Assembly: GCF_001544575.2 (NCBI RefSeq)
Contig: NZ_FCNY02000014.1
Coordinates: 1-64,000, forward strand
Reading direction: 5' to 3'
DNA: 64,000 bases
DNA from: Caballeronia cordobensis
Lineage (GTDB): Bacteria > Pseudomonadota > Gammaproteobacteria > Burkholderiales > Burkholderiaceae
Below, piece by piece: positions 27,089 through 36,517 of this stretch. Each line of letters opens with the position of its first letter. The stretch's first letter is position 1. The notes below the pieces were generated by a model. That model did not search any database. It was not told the DNA's origin and was given only the letters and a program-made list of their open reading frames with translations. The position numbers and the translations under genes were made by a program.

Positions 27089-27895
27089 TCACACGCTCAA
27101 CACCTCGCCGGCCCGCAACGCCCGCAACGCAACCCCCGGCAACGCGGCGCGCAGTTCCGTGAGGATCTGCGCGCCGTGCGGCGGTTTCAGATGCGAAATC
27201 AGCAGGTCCGCCTTCAGCCCGATCCCGCGCAAATCTTCCGCGATGAGCCGCGGACAATAATGATGCGCCGCATGCGCCGTCGCGATCTGCGCATCGGGAA
27301 AAGCCGTCTCGACGATCACATAGCGCAAGCCCGGCAGCGCGGCGGCGGCCGACCAGAAATCCGGGTTCGTCGTGGTGTCACCGCTGAACGCGAGCGATGC
27401 AGTGTGGCTGGACACGGCGAACCCGGCCGCCGGCACCGCATGACGCGCGGGCAGCGCGGTCACGATGCGCCCGCCCAGCACCGCGCGCTCGCCGGTTTCC
27501 AAAGGCTCGAACCGCACGCCCGGCGCCTCGGGCGACGGAATGCGCGTGAAGTCCGGCCAGATGAGATTGTTGAAGATATGCGCCTGCAGGATATCGAGCG
27601 TCGCGCGGCTCGCGTGAACCGTCAGCGGCGCGGCGCGCGCATCGCCGACTGCATCGATCATCAGCGGCAGATACGCGATGTGATCGAGATGCGAATGCGT
27701 GATGAATACGTGATCGATGCGCGCGAGCGCCTCGTCGCCGAGCACGGCGACGCCCGTGCCCGCATCGATGAGCATGTCGTCGTCGACGAGCAGCGCGGTC
27801 GTGCCGACCGGATCGCCCGGATCGCCCGCCGTGTCCGGCCCGCCGCCGATCGCGCCGCTACAGCCGAGTACCCGAACGTTCATGCTGGATCTCAT
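27089..27895 (-). CDS. MBL-fold 3',5'-cyclic-nucleotide phosphodiesterase-like protein
   Basis: A 268-residue metallo-beta-lactamase-fold hydrolase. The metal motif HSHLDH is at residues 67-72, with further ligands likely in PARHAVPA, FSGDTT and the late His residues. The start NVRVLGCSG and THSHLDHIAYLP match proteins annotated as class II-like cyclic-nucleotide phosphodiesterases. Its ATG overlaps the adenylate cyclase stop as ATGA, so it should be coupled to cAMP synthesis and may remove that signal. Activity on cAMP is inferred; other phosphodiester substrates are possible. Confidence 0.82.
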   Translation of the reverse strand: MRSSMNVRVLGCSGAIGGGPDTAGDPGDPVGTTALLVDDDMLIDAGTGVAVLGDEALARIDHVFITHSHLDHIAYLPLMIDAVGDARAAPLTVHASRATLDILQAHIFNNLIWPDFTRIPSPEAPGVRFEPLETGERAVLGGRIVTALPARHAVPAAGFAVSSHTASLAFSGDTTTNPDFWSAAAALPGLRYVIVETAFPDAQIATAHAAHHYCPRLIAEDLRGIGLKADLLISHLKPPHGAQILTELRAALPGVALRALRAGEVLSV

Positions 27896-30120
27896 TTGAC
27901 ATCGAACGCGCTCACGCAGTCCCAGTCTTCGGGCAGCTCGACGCCGCGCAGCGCATCGATACGCTTCCGGTACAGCGCATACACCTGCCGCTCAGGATAC
28001 TGCGCCGCGAGCGTCGCGAGTAGCGTTTCGGCCTCACTCCACTCGCGCGCGCGGTAGTGCGCGAGCGCCGCGTGCCAGCGCGCGAGCGCGTCGGCGTGTT
28101 CGTGCGGCGGCTGCGGCTCGAACACCGCGATCGGCGCGACGCGGCCTTTTACCCGCACGCGGTCGATCTCGCGGAACACGAATTCCGGCGCCTGCTCGCG
28201 CGTCGCCTCGCCGACGATGATGTCGATATCGAAGCGCCGCGTCAGTCCTTCGAGCCGCGCCGCGACGTTCACCGCATCGCCCATCACGGTGTACGCCTTG
28301 CGCACGGACGATCCCATGTCGCCGACCGTCATCGGCCCCGTATTGATGCCGATGCCGATCCACAAGGTCGGCCAGCCGCGCGCCGTGAGCGTGCGGTTCA
28401 GATCGACGAGCGCCGCGCGCATGCCGAGCGCCGCCGCGACGGCATGGCGCGCGTGATCCGGATCGTCGACGGGCGCGCCCCAGAAGCCCATGATCGCATC
28501 GCCGATGTACTTGTCGAGCGTGCCGCGATGCGCGCGGATCACCTCGGTCATCGTGCCGAGATACTCGTTCATCAGGCGCGCGAGCGCTTCCGGTTCCAGT
28601 GTCTCGGCGATGGCGGTGAAGCCGAGCACGTCGCAGAACAGCACGGTGAGCTCGGCGCGGCGGCCCGTCATGCTGTAGTCCTCCGGGCTGCGGCTCATTT
28701 CCTCGACGAGTTCCGGCGGCACGTATTGCCCGAAGAGCGCGGCGAAATGGCGTTTCGCGCGCGCCTCGACGAAATAGCCGTAGGACATGTTGAGCACATA
28801 GAGCGCGAGCACGGCGAGCAGCAGCGGCGCCATCGGAATCGACCAGCCGAGCCGCGCGAATGCGTAAAGATCGGCCGCGACGATCGCCGCGAGCAGGAGC
28901 ACGGTGCCGAGCGTCGCGCGGGCGGGCATGTGCCACGGCCAGAGGATAATCATCGCGAGGCCGGCGGCGGCGAGCGCGAGCGCCTGCAACGCCGACGCGA
29001 ACGGCGGCCGGAAGCGGATCGCGCCATCGAGCATGCCGCCGATCAGGTTCGCGTTCACTTCGACGCCGGGATACACCTCGCCGGCGGGCGTCGTGCGCTG
29101 ATCCATCAGGCCGGGCGCCGTGGTGCCGAGAAGCGCGATCTTGCCCGCGAGCGCGCCGGCCGGAATGCGCGCGGCGAGCACATCGGCGACGGAGTAGTAC
29201 GGGAAGCTCCCCGCCGGCCCGCGATACGGCACGAGCGCCGCGCCGTTTTCATCGACGGGAATCGTGCGCGTGCCGCGCGGCGTCGTCAGCGCGAGGCCGG
29301 AAAGCGGGGCGGCCGGGTCGGCGGGATCGTCGAAAAGCGGGGTGACGGCGGCGTCGCCGAAGAGCGCGCGGATCACTTCGAGCGAGAGCGCGCCGTATAT
29401 GCCGTCGCGGTAGGCCGTGACGAGCGGCACGCGGCGCACGGAACCGTCGAAATCGATCACCGGATTGAAGTAGCCCGCGCGTCGCGCCGCCTTTTGCAGC
29501 GCGGGCAGGTTGCCGCCGTAACTGGTCCAGTCGAAGAGCGTGAACGGATGCGTGCCGAACGCGCGGTCCGAAAGAAGCGGCGCGCCGATCGCGCCGCTCG
29601 ACGCCTCTCCGTTCGAAAAGTAATAGCCGAGCACGACGGGGCGGCCCGCGAGCGCATCGGCGAAGCGCCGGTCGTAGTCGAGGCGCGGCGTAAGCGCATC
29701 GAGCGCGCGGCGGTAGGCATCGTCGCCGGCGAGCGGGCCGCGCGCGAGATCGTCGAGCACGGCGAGGCCCGAGCTGGCGTCGGGTTCCGCGAACACCATG
29801 TCGAAGCCGAGCACGGCCACATGCTCGCGCGTGAAGAGCGCATCGATCAGTTCCGCCATGCGCGCGCGATTCCACGGCCAGCGGCCGAGTTCCGCGAGGC
29901 TTTTCTCGTCGATGTCGAGTATCGCGATGCGTGTGTCGGCCGTGCGCGGCATGAAGAGGCGCACCTTCGCGTCGTAGATCAGCGCGTCGAGCGTATCGGC
30001 GAAACGGATGTCGTAACGGCCGAGCGCGTGCCCGGCGAGCGCGGCGACGAGCGCGAGTCCCAGCGCCCAGCGCAGTCCGGCGCGCTTGAGCGCGAACGCG
30101 AAGGGCTCGCGCGTGCTCAC
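27892..30120 (-). CDS. CHASE2-domain class III adenylate cyclase
   Basis: A 742-residue membrane receptor: helix 17-34, extracytoplasmic CHASE2 sensor (about 35-330), two to three helices (about 340-435), then a class III cyclase domain from about 487. Metal aspartates are Asp497 (LFCDVLGFT) and Asp541 (DKYIGDAIMGFWG); Lys537 is the adenine-selecting lysine, and Asn618/Arg622 of VNVAARLE stabilise the transition state, so the enzyme looks active and ATP-specific. A short TPR-like tail follows. The start is GTG 30120, preceded by GGGAG. The FecR gene lies 11 bases upstream. Confidence 0.92.
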   Translation of the reverse strand: MSTREPFAFALKRAGLRWALGLALVAALAGHALGRYDIRFADTLDALIYDAKVRLFMPRTADTRIAILDIDEKSLAELGRWPWNRARMAELIDALFTREHVAVLGFDMVFAEPDASSGLAVLDDLARGPLAGDDAYRRALDALTPRLDYDRRFADALAGRPVVLGYYFSNGEASSGAIGAPLLSDRAFGTHPFTLFDWTSYGGNLPALQKAARRAGYFNPVIDFDGSVRRVPLVTAYRDGIYGALSLEVIRALFGDAAVTPLFDDPADPAAPLSGLALTTPRGTRTIPVDENGAALVPYRGPAGSFPYYSVADVLAARIPAGALAGKIALLGTTAPGLMDQRTTPAGEVYPGVEVNANLIGGMLDGAIRFRPPFASALQALALAAAGLAMIILWPWHMPARATLGTVLLLAAIVAADLYAFARLGWSIPMAPLLLAVLALYVLNMSYGYFVEARAKRHFAALFGQYVPPELVEEMSRSPEDYSMTGRRAELTVLFCDVLGFTAIAETLEPEALARLMNEYLGTMTEVIRAHRGTLDKYIGDAIMGFWGAPVDDPDHARHAVAAALGMRAALVDLNRTLTARGWPTLWIGIGINTGPMTVGDMGSSVRKAYTVMGDAVNVAARLEGLTRRFDIDIIVGEATREQAPEFVFREIDRVRVKGRVAPIAVFEPQPPHEHADALARWHAALAHYRAREWSEAETLLATLAAQYPERQVYALYRKRIDALRGVELPEDWDCVSAFDVK

Positions 30121-30131
30121 GGCGGCTCCCG

Positions 30132-30779
30132 CTAGCGGCACGCCGCCGACGGCACCACCGGCGTCACGCGCGACGCGGGCAGTACGCCGAACGGCAGCCG
30201 CGCGCTGACGACGATCGCGCCTTCGCCCGCGCGCACGATCTGCCGGTCCACCTGATTGATCACGACGATCTGCCCGTCGTAGACGACGATCTGATCGCCC
30301 TTGCAATCCGCGTTGGCGCCGGGCTCGAGATTCGCGCAGTCGGTCACGGAATATTCGGTGCCGCGTATGCCGATCGTGGAAGTCGGCGTCTTCACGCGAT
30401 AGTTCTCCGGTTTGCCTTCCTTCGCGACGAGCCCGTCCACCGCGCGCAGCCCGCCCTTCACGAGCGACAGAAAACTGCGGTCCTCCTGCGGCGCGCCCGC
30501 CGCGTAGTGGAAGTCGTCGACGCGAAACACCGAGCCCGGCTTGAGATACACGCGCTGCTTGTCGGTGAAGATCATCACGATTTCGGAGCCGACGCCGGTC
30601 TGCACGGTGTCGCCGTTGTCGATGCCGCCGCCCACGGCCGCCACGCGCTGCCCGCCGCTCGCGGACTGGATCGCGACATTGCCGACGAGCGCCGTGATCG
30701 TCGCGACGTTTTCGGCGTGCGCGGCATGCGCGGCCAGGCTGAGGAAGAGGAGCAGAAGAAGATATCGGGCGCGCATCAT
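30132..30779 (-). CDS. Exported FecR-domain protein
   Basis: A 215-residue protein with a Sec signal (about residues 1-22) and a FecR domain; the core reads VQTGVGSEIVMIFTDKQRVYLKPGSVFRV with a later TSTIGIRGTEYSV motif (the long motif spans about residues 58-86). This type stands alone in the periplasm rather than being an anti-sigma factor, and is commonly found beside CHASE2 cyclases. It lies nine bases after the TpsB gene and eleven before the cyclase gene. A ligand-presenting or scaffold role for the CHASE2 sensor is inference. Confidence 0.88.
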   Translation of the reverse strand: MMRARYLLLLLFLSLAAHAAHAENVATITALVGNVAIQSASGGQRVAAVGGGIDNGDTVQTGVGSEIVMIFTDKQRVYLKPGSVFRVDDFHYAAGAPQEDRSFLSLVKGGLRAVDGLVAKEGKPENYRVKTPTSTIGIRGTEYSVTDCANLEPGANADCKGDQIVVYDGQIVVINQVDRQIVRAGEGAIVVSARLPFGVLPASRVTPVVPSAACR

Positions 30780-30788
30780 GTTCGGGAC

Positions 30789-32537
30789 TCAGAAGGACTT
30801 CGTGAGCGCGACCCAGAAGCGGTTCGCGTGGCCCGCGCCGGAGGTCGGCGGCACGTAGCCGAGGGTATGGGCGTAGGCCATCGAGAGCAGAAAGTCGTGC
30901 GGCGCGGCGAAGGTCGCGCCCACGCCGATGCCCGACAGCCGGACGTGATTCGTGCCCGGCACGACCGGATGCGCGACGATTTTCCCGTCGGCGGTATCGA
31001 TGAAACCGGACAGCGTGACGAGCACCGGCACGAGCGATTGCCGCAGCGTCTGCCGCACTTCGAAGGTCGCGATATACGCTTCGTCGACCGGCGCGTCGCC
31101 GGTGGCGTAGGCTCGCACCGCGTACGGCCCGCCGAGCGAGATCTGCTCGGACGAATCGAGATTGTGCGAGCTCGCCTGCGCCGTCAGCGCGAAATAGAGC
31201 TGCGTGCCGTTGGTCTGCGCCCCGATCACCTGCGTATGCGTGAGCGTGAGCACGAACTTCGTGAACGCGCCCGCGATCTGCGACGCGAGCTGTTCGGGCT
31301 GCGGCGACTTGAAGCGCAGGTTGCCTTGCTGGAGGCTCGTATCGAACGTCGTGATGCTTTTTTCCAGCGTGAGATTGCCCGACAAGCCGAGCCGTCCGAC
31401 GTCGCTCGTCTTGTCGCTGACGGAATCGAACGCGCCGATGTGATCCGACAACAGCTTGTGGTCGTAGCCGAGCGTCGTGAACACGTTCGCCGATGGCGAG
31501 CGCAAGAGCGGGTAGCTGAAAAACGTCGAGAACACGTTGGCGCTGCCGTAGGCGTCGAGCTCGTCGAACTGGCCGCCGACGGAATAGGTCGAGCGCGTGT
31601 AGGCGACGCCCCACGCGAGCCCGCTGCCGCCCACCGGCACGGTGTAGCCGATGTTGCCGTAGAACTGCCCGGTGATCGAGCCGAGCAGCCGCGCCCCCAG
31701 TTGATCGCCCAGGCCGAGCGGATTGTTCCATTGCAGCGCGCCGATGAGACGCGCCGTGCCGGTCGTCGTCTGGCCGTAGTTGTCGGCCTGCACGCTGCCC
31801 GACAGGGGCCGCGCCGCCGGCACCCGAAGCGTCATGTCCGATGTGCCCGGCAGCACGCCCGGCGCGATGGTCGCGTTCGCGCCGGTCGTGCCGGCCGCGT
31901 CCTGGGCGAGCAGCGTCGCGCGGGTGAGCGCGTGCTCGTCGATGACATCGCCGGGTTTGAGCGCGCCGAAAAAGCGCGCGATGACGGCATCGCGCGTGCG
32001 CGACCGGTTGTCGATATCGATGCGCCCGTAGCGCCCCTCGCTCACCGCAATGCGCACGATGCCGTGGTCGATCTGCTGCGGCGGCACGTACGCCCGCGCG
32101 ACCAGATAGCCGTGGCGGCGGTAATACGCGCTCACGCGGTCGGCGGCGGCTTCGAGATCGTCGAGCGAACGGTCCGGTCCGACGGCGGGGCGCACCACAT
32201 CCATGAGTTCCGCGGCAGAAAAGAGCGTGTTGCCCGTGAAGTCGAAGCCCTTCACCTCGAAGCGGATGCCGCCCGGCGCGGGCGAGGCGGGCGCGGGCTC
32301 CGGCGCGGGCGTCACGTTCAGGCGAAGGTCGGACGGCGGCGGCGGGGCGGGCGATTGCTGCTGCTGTTCGCGCAGGATGCTGCCCGCGTTTGGCAGCGCC
32401 TGCGCCCGCGCATCGCGCGGGTCGCGCGCGGCGGCCGCCACCAGCGCCGCGAACAGCACGGCGAGCCGGCGCGACGCCGCGCGGCCGTGTCGCGGGGGAA
32501 GTGAGCGTCGCACGCGCCGCGCGCTCACATGCGGCAT
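30789..32537 (-). CDS. TpsB outer-membrane transporter (ShlB/FhaC/HecB family)
   Basis: A protein of about 582 residues: signal peptide, Pro-rich linker, POTRA domains (FEVKGFDFTGNTLFSAAEL, then YYRRHGYLVARAYVPPQ), then an Omp85-type 16-strand barrel ending in Phe (VALTKSF). It exports the TpsA protein encoded just upstream. The start is uncertain: ATG 32537 is used, ATG 32552 is possible, and GTG 32528 would overlap the TpsA stop as GTGA. All choices overlap or abut the tpsA stop, implying coupling. Confidence 0.88.
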   Translation of the reverse strand: MPHVSARRVRRSLPPRHGRAASRRLAVLFAALVAAAARDPRDARAQALPNAGSILREQQQQSPAPPPPSDLRLNVTPAPEPAPASPAPGGIRFEVKGFDFTGNTLFSAAELMDVVRPAVGPDRSLDDLEAAADRVSAYYRRHGYLVARAYVPPQQIDHGIVRIAVSEGRYGRIDIDNRSRTRDAVIARFFGALKPGDVIDEHALTRATLLAQDAAGTTGANATIAPGVLPGTSDMTLRVPAARPLSGSVQADNYGQTTTGTARLIGALQWNNPLGLGDQLGARLLGSITGQFYGNIGYTVPVGGSGLAWGVAYTRSTYSVGGQFDELDAYGSANVFSTFFSYPLLRSPSANVFTTLGYDHKLLSDHIGAFDSVSDKTSDVGRLGLSGNLTLEKSITTFDTSLQQGNLRFKSPQPEQLASQIAGAFTKFVLTLTHTQVIGAQTNGTQLYFALTAQASSHNLDSSEQISLGGPYAVRAYATGDAPVDEAYIATFEVRQTLRQSLVPVLVTLSGFIDTADGKIVAHPVVPGTNHVRLSGIGVGATFAAPHDFLLSMAYAHTLGYVPPTSGAGHANRFWVALTKSF

Positions 32538-34846
32538 ACGAGACCGGGCCATGCGTCGTCCGGCAGGCGGCTGCCGTCGCTCGACGAACTGGTGCGCTGT
32601 TGCACGAGCGGCGCCGATTCCGGCTGAAGTCCCGGTGTCGCATTGGAGAGCGGCACGGGGTTCGCGGCGTCGGTGCGTACCGAATCGAGGATGCCGGGAA
32701 TGGTCGCGGCTGTCGTGATGGTCGAGCCGGGGGTGGTGGGTGTTGCAGGCGTTTCGGGCGTCTGAGGCGTTGCCGGGAGCACGGGTTGCACGGGCGGCGG
32801 CGGAATGGGCGCTCCCGCGATGCGCAGGGTGCCGCCCTGCGTCGTGATCCGGTAGCCCGTGGGCCCGCCCGTCGCCGTGACCGTGATCGCGTATTCGCCG
32901 CTGGCCGCGCCGGGCGTCGCGCCCGTGCTCGTCACCGTGAACACGAAAGGCTCGTGGACGCGCGGGCTGTCCGCGAACGCGTTGCCGTAGTTCGTGCCGT
33001 CGTAGCGCAGCGCGATGGCGACGTCGTTCGGGCCGAGCGTGCGCGGCGTGTCGAAGGGCACGTCGATGTTCACCGCCGTCAGCGTCACCTGCTGCACCGT
33101 GCCGAACGCAAACCGGTTGCCCGGCGACGCAGCGGCGCGCGCATCGGCGCTGCCCGTGTAGGTATCGCCCCAGAGTGCGAGGTTGCCGCTTTGCAGGCCG
33201 CCGAACGCGGCGCTGTCCGGCGAATCGGTGTAGACGAGCCAGCGGCCGTTGGGCGCGGCGAGCGCGCCCGCGCCCGCGCGGTTGTCGAAGCTCGCGGCGG
33301 CGAGCGTGATGGCCGTGCCGCTCGCGCGGCTCGTGACCGGCGCGGCCAGCGTGAGCGACGGCGCGGCGAGCGTCACCGCGCCGTTTGAGGTCACGCCCGT
33401 CAGGCCCGCGACGCTGCCGACGACGAGCGGTGCGGCATCGCTGAGCGTGAGCGCCCCGGCGTTCGCGGCCAGCATGCCGATGCGGTTGCCCGCATTCGTC
33501 AGCGTGTACGCGCCGCCGCCTTGCAGCGCGACGCCCGCCGCTTCGATTGGCGCGCGCTGCGTGGCTTCGCCTGCGGTCGTCATCGAAAGCGTGCCGCGCG
33601 GCGCGCCGATGGCGGCATCGACGCGAATGCCGCTTTGCGCCGCGAGCGAAAGCGTGTTCGCGCCGCGCCAGGCGACGGGGCCGTCGATCAGCACGAAGCC
33701 GAACGGCTCGAAGCCGGACGGCGCGGCGGCGCTGATCGACACATTGGTCGATTCGAGCACGCGCGAGAGCGTCGCGCTCTGAATCGTGCCGAAGCGCTGT
33801 CCGAAGCGATTGTCCGCGCCGACGAGCGCGACGAAATCGCTCGCAATGCGCCACGTTCCGGTTTGTCCGGTGCTCGCCGCCGTCGTGATCTGCGCATCGG
33901 GCGCGACGCGCACCTGCGTGCCCGCCGTTTCGATGAGGCCGCCGTTGCCGCCATTGGGCGCGGACGCGTCGAGCGTGCCGCCCGCGCGCACCACGCCGCT
34001 GTCCGCGACGAGCCGGATCACGCCGTTCTGGTTCACGGCGCTGCGCGCCCGGATGACGCCCGTGTTGTTCACGACATTGGCGAAGAGCGCGTCTTCGGCG
34101 CTCGCGGCGAGCCAGGCCTGACCGCCATCGGCTTCGATCAAACCGTGATTCGCGGCGAGCGCATCGAGCGCGCCGCGCTCCACCGACAGGCCGATCATGC
34201 TGTGATCGCCGAGCGTGACGGCGATGCGCTCGCCCGCCGCGAGCGCGGCAAAGCCGCCGGGCGAATCGATCGTGCCGGCGTTGATGGCGCGCGCGCCGAT
34301 CAGCGCGACGTAGCCGCCCGGCGCGCTGCGGATCGTGCCGAGATTGACGACCGCCGCGCCGTCGCCGTCATGCCGCCGCCAGTGGCGACGCCCGCCCGCG
34401 AAGGTGTAATTGCCGGCCATGAAGTCGTTCGACGACAGATCGAGCGAAGAGGCGAGCAGCCCGCCCACGTTCACCTGCGCGCCCGGCCCGAAGATCACGC
34501 CGTTCGGATTGACGATGAACACCTGGCCGTTGGCATCGAGCCGCCCGAAGAGCGCCGACGGGCGCGGCCCGGTGACGCGGTTGAGCGCGATCGCGTTCGC
34601 GCCCGGCTGATTGAACGTGATGGATTCGCCGGGGCGCGTGCCGAACGAGCGCCAGTCGATCGAAAGACGGCTGCTGTTTTGCTGGATGGTCGTGTTCGCG
34701 CCCGCGGACGTCACCGAGCCGGAACCGGCGACGACGCGCGCGCCCGTGGGCTCCGCGTGTGCCTGCGCGAACGCCGCCGCGATGAAGACGGCGGCGCAGA
34801 GCCGAAGCGCGGGGCACGCGATGCTTGCACGCAGAGTCTCGTTCAT
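32525..34846 (-). CDS. TpsA exoprotein (filamentous-haemagglutinin-type)
   Basis: A 773-residue two-partner-secretion exoprotein. Signal peptide cleaved near AHA31; the N-terminal TPS domain (about 32-180) has the recognition motif NPNG at 113-116 and VNVGGLLASSLDLSSNDFM. The rest is beta-helix repeats of Ala, Gly, Thr and Asn, then a Pro/Thr-rich tail (PPPPVQPVLPATPQTPETP). It is short for an FHA-like protein and has no toxin domain, so it is probably a small adhesin or a surface ligand. AAGGAG precedes ATG 34846, which decides the start. It is the first gene of the five-gene operon. Confidence 0.88.
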   Translation of the reverse strand: MNETLRASIACPALRLCAAVFIAAAFAQAHAEPTGARVVAGSGSVTSAGANTTIQQNSSRLSIDWRSFGTRPGESITFNQPGANAIALNRVTGPRPSALFGRLDANGQVFIVNPNGVIFGPGAQVNVGGLLASSLDLSSNDFMAGNYTFAGGRRHWRRHDGDGAAVVNLGTIRSAPGGYVALIGARAINAGTIDSPGGFAALAAGERIAVTLGDHSMIGLSVERGALDALAANHGLIEADGGQAWLAASAEDALFANVVNNTGVIRARSAVNQNGVIRLVADSGVVRAGGTLDASAPNGGNGGLIETAGTQVRVAPDAQITTAASTGQTGTWRIASDFVALVGADNRFGQRFGTIQSATLSRVLESTNVSISAAAPSGFEPFGFVLIDGPVAWRGANTLSLAAQSGIRVDAAIGAPRGTLSMTTAGEATQRAPIEAAGVALQGGGAYTLTNAGNRIGMLAANAGALTLSDAAPLVVGSVAGLTGVTSNGAVTLAAPSLTLAAPVTSRASGTAITLAAASFDNRAGAGALAAPNGRWLVYTDSPDSAAFGGLQSGNLALWGDTYTGSADARAAASPGNRFAFGTVQQVTLTAVNIDVPFDTPRTLGPNDVAIALRYDGTNYGNAFADSPRVHEPFVFTVTSTGATPGAASGEYAITVTATGGPTGYRITTQGGTLRIAGAPIPPPPVQPVLPATPQTPETPATPTTPGSTITTAATIPGILDSVRTDAANPVPLSNATPGLQPESAPLVQQRTSSSSDGSRLPDDAWPGLVCRM

Positions 34847-35009
34847 GTCGGACGACTCCTTTCTGTTGCGCTGCATCGTCGTGACGCGATGCGAGCCCAC
34901 CATCAAGCAGTTTAGTGTTCCGAACCATGCTTGCAACTACGCGTTTAAGCCGGTGTGCGTGCCCTCCGAACCCGTGATTTGTCTTAGGGATGCGATGTTT
35001 CCGTATTGC

Positions 35010-35927
35010 TCAGGCGAGTTCGTTCGCGAGCGTGCCTTCGACGAATTCGCGCAGAAACGCCACCCACGTCCGGATCTTCGCATCGAGATACTGGCGCGAC
35101 GCGTACATGGCGTAGACGGTCATGCTCTGCAGTTCCCAGTCGGGCAGCACACGCACGAGCGCGCCGCTTTGCAGCCACGGCAGCGCCGCGAGCATCGGCA
35201 AGGGCGCGATGCCGAGACCGTCCGCGAGCGCGGCGGCGAGCGCATCGGCGGAATTGACGCGCAGCCGGCCGGGGTTCAGTTCGAGTTCGACCTGTCCGCG
35301 CGGGCCTTCGAAGGTCCATCGGTCGATGGGAAAGAAGGTCGTCACCAGTTGCAGGCACGCGAAGTTCGGCAGGTCGCCGATGTCCGCCGGGACGCCCGCG
35401 CGCGCCAGATACGCGGGCGAGGCGCACAGCACGCTCGGCATCGAGCAGATTTTCGTGGAGACGAGCGCGGAGTCGGGCAGGGTGGACGTGGTGACTTGCA
35501 GGAAGACGTCGAAGCCTTCGTCGAGCATGTCGGGCACGTTCTGCGACAGCGTCAGTTCGACGCGCACTTGCGGATGCGCTTCCAGATAGCGCGTGAGCGC
35601 GGGCACGACATAGTGCTGGCCGAACGTGATGGGCGCGTGCATGCGCAGCGTGCCGCTCGGCGAGCGCTGCGCGTTGCTCGCTTCGGCTTCGGAGAGATCG
35701 ACGAGTTCGAGCACTTCCTTGCAGCGGGCGAGGTAGCGGTTGCCGGCGTCGGTGAGCGCCACGCGGCGCGTCGTGCGATTGAGAAGCCGCGTGCGCAGGT
35801 GCGATTCGAGTTCGGTGACGGCGCGCGACGCCTGCGCCGTGGTGATGTCCATTTGCTGCGCTGCCGCGGTAAAACTCGCCGCTTCGGCCACGCGCGCAAA
35901 AATCTTCATGCTCCGCAGTAAATCCAT
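35010..35927 (-). CDS. LysR-family transcriptional regulator
   Basis: A 305-residue regulator with winged helix-turn-helix at about residues 1-60 (FTAAAQQMDITTAQASRAV) and a substrate-binding domain from about 90. It is of the CrgA/DsdC-like type common in Burkholderia. It reads toward the TPS operon (163 bases upstream of tpsA, same strand) and away from a small exported-protein gene. Target unknown; regulation of either neighbour is possible. Confidence 0.9.
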   Translation of the reverse strand: MDLLRSMKIFARVAEAASFTAAAQQMDITTAQASRAVTELESHLRTRLLNRTTRRVALTDAGNRYLARCKEVLELVDLSEAEASNAQRSPSGTLRMHAPITFGQHYVVPALTRYLEAHPQVRVELTLSQNVPDMLDEGFDVFLQVTTSTLPDSALVSTKICSMPSVLCASPAYLARAGVPADIGDLPNFACLQLVTTFFPIDRWTFEGPRGQVELELNPGRLRVNSADALAAALADGLGIAPLPMLAALPWLQSGALVRVLPDWELQSMTVYAMYASRQYLDAKIRTWVAFLREFVEGTLANELA

Positions 35928-36036
35928 CGTCCCGCCGTCCGTTCGAGGAAGCCGGAACTATCCCACGGCGGCGCAACCGCGCGCAACCCGCGCGGGCTGT
36001 GACGGTTCTTGACGCCTCGTTTCAGCACTCACATCT

Positions 36037-36053
36037 GTTACAGGCCTTGTAAC
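36037..36053. promoter_or_regulatory. Inverted repeat GTTACA-N5-TGTAAC
   Basis: A perfect 6+6 dyad with a five-base spacer in the 224-base divergent region between the LysR gene and the 111-aa exported-protein gene, about 100 bases from each start. It has the form of a dimeric regulator site; the LysR protein itself is a candidate, though it lacks a clear T-N11-A match. Confidence 0.35.
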
Positions 36054-36151
36054 GCAACGCGCGACCCGCGCGGCTAACATGGATTCATGGTCGCATATGA
36101 ATTCAGGATCGCATCGCGGTCTTCGTGGCGGCCCTCTAAGAAGAGGAAGAA

Positions 36152-36487
36152 ATGAACGCCAAGGGCTTGATCGGGGTAGGAATCGCACTGTCCGCGGGGC
36201 TCGCCTGCGAAGCCGCGACGGCGGGCGTGAACGTCGGCATCAATCTCGGGATTCCGGTCGCGCCTGTTTATGCCGCGCCGCCTGTCTACGTCGCGCCCGC
36301 ACCTGTATATATGGCGCCGCCGCCGCCCCCGCCCGTCGTGTATCAGCCTGCGCCGGTCATGGTCGCGCCCGCGCCGGCCATCGTCATCGGGTGGCACGGC
36401 GATCGTTACTGGGATGGCTATCGCTATTGGGGACGCCGCGACTATTACGCGCATCGCGGCGGGTATTACGGTTATCGCCACTGGTAA
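36152..36487 (+). CDS. Exported Pro/Tyr-rich protein, 111 residues
   Basis: Signal peptide (about 1-24), then GVNVGINLGIP, a Pro/Val/Ala/Tyr repeat region (APVYMAPPPPPPVVYQPAP) and a C-terminal part rich in Tyr, Trp, Arg and Gly (DRYWDGYRYWGRRDYYAHRG). GAGGAAG lies before the ATG. Such small proteins are common exported hypotheticals in Burkholderia and may bind the cell surface. The next gene, 30 bases downstream, encodes a protein of similar composition. Confidence 0.75.
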   Translation: MNAKGLIGVGIALSAGLACEAATAGVNVGINLGIPVAPVYAAPPVYVAPAPVYMAPPPPPPVVYQPAPVMVAPAPAIVIGWHGDRYWDGYRYWGRRDYYAHRGGYYGYRHW

Positions 36488-36517
36488 TCACAGGACTATC
36501 CGGGAGCGGGACACATC

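Noticed and set aside
28057-30135. Plus-strand frame of 692 codons opposite the adenylate cyclase gene
   Set aside because: Shadow of the cyclase; composition dominated by Arg, Ala, Glu and His.
30507-32504. Plus-strand frame of 665 codons opposite the fecR-like and tpsB genes
   Set aside because: Shadow; the minus-strand proteins show signal peptides, POTRA motifs and the terminal Phe of a barrel.
27892-32643. A single 1583-codon minus-strand frame running through fecR and tpsB
   Set aside because: Only its last 742 codons (the CHASE2 cyclase from GTG 30120) are real; the rest is out of frame with tpsB and fecR.
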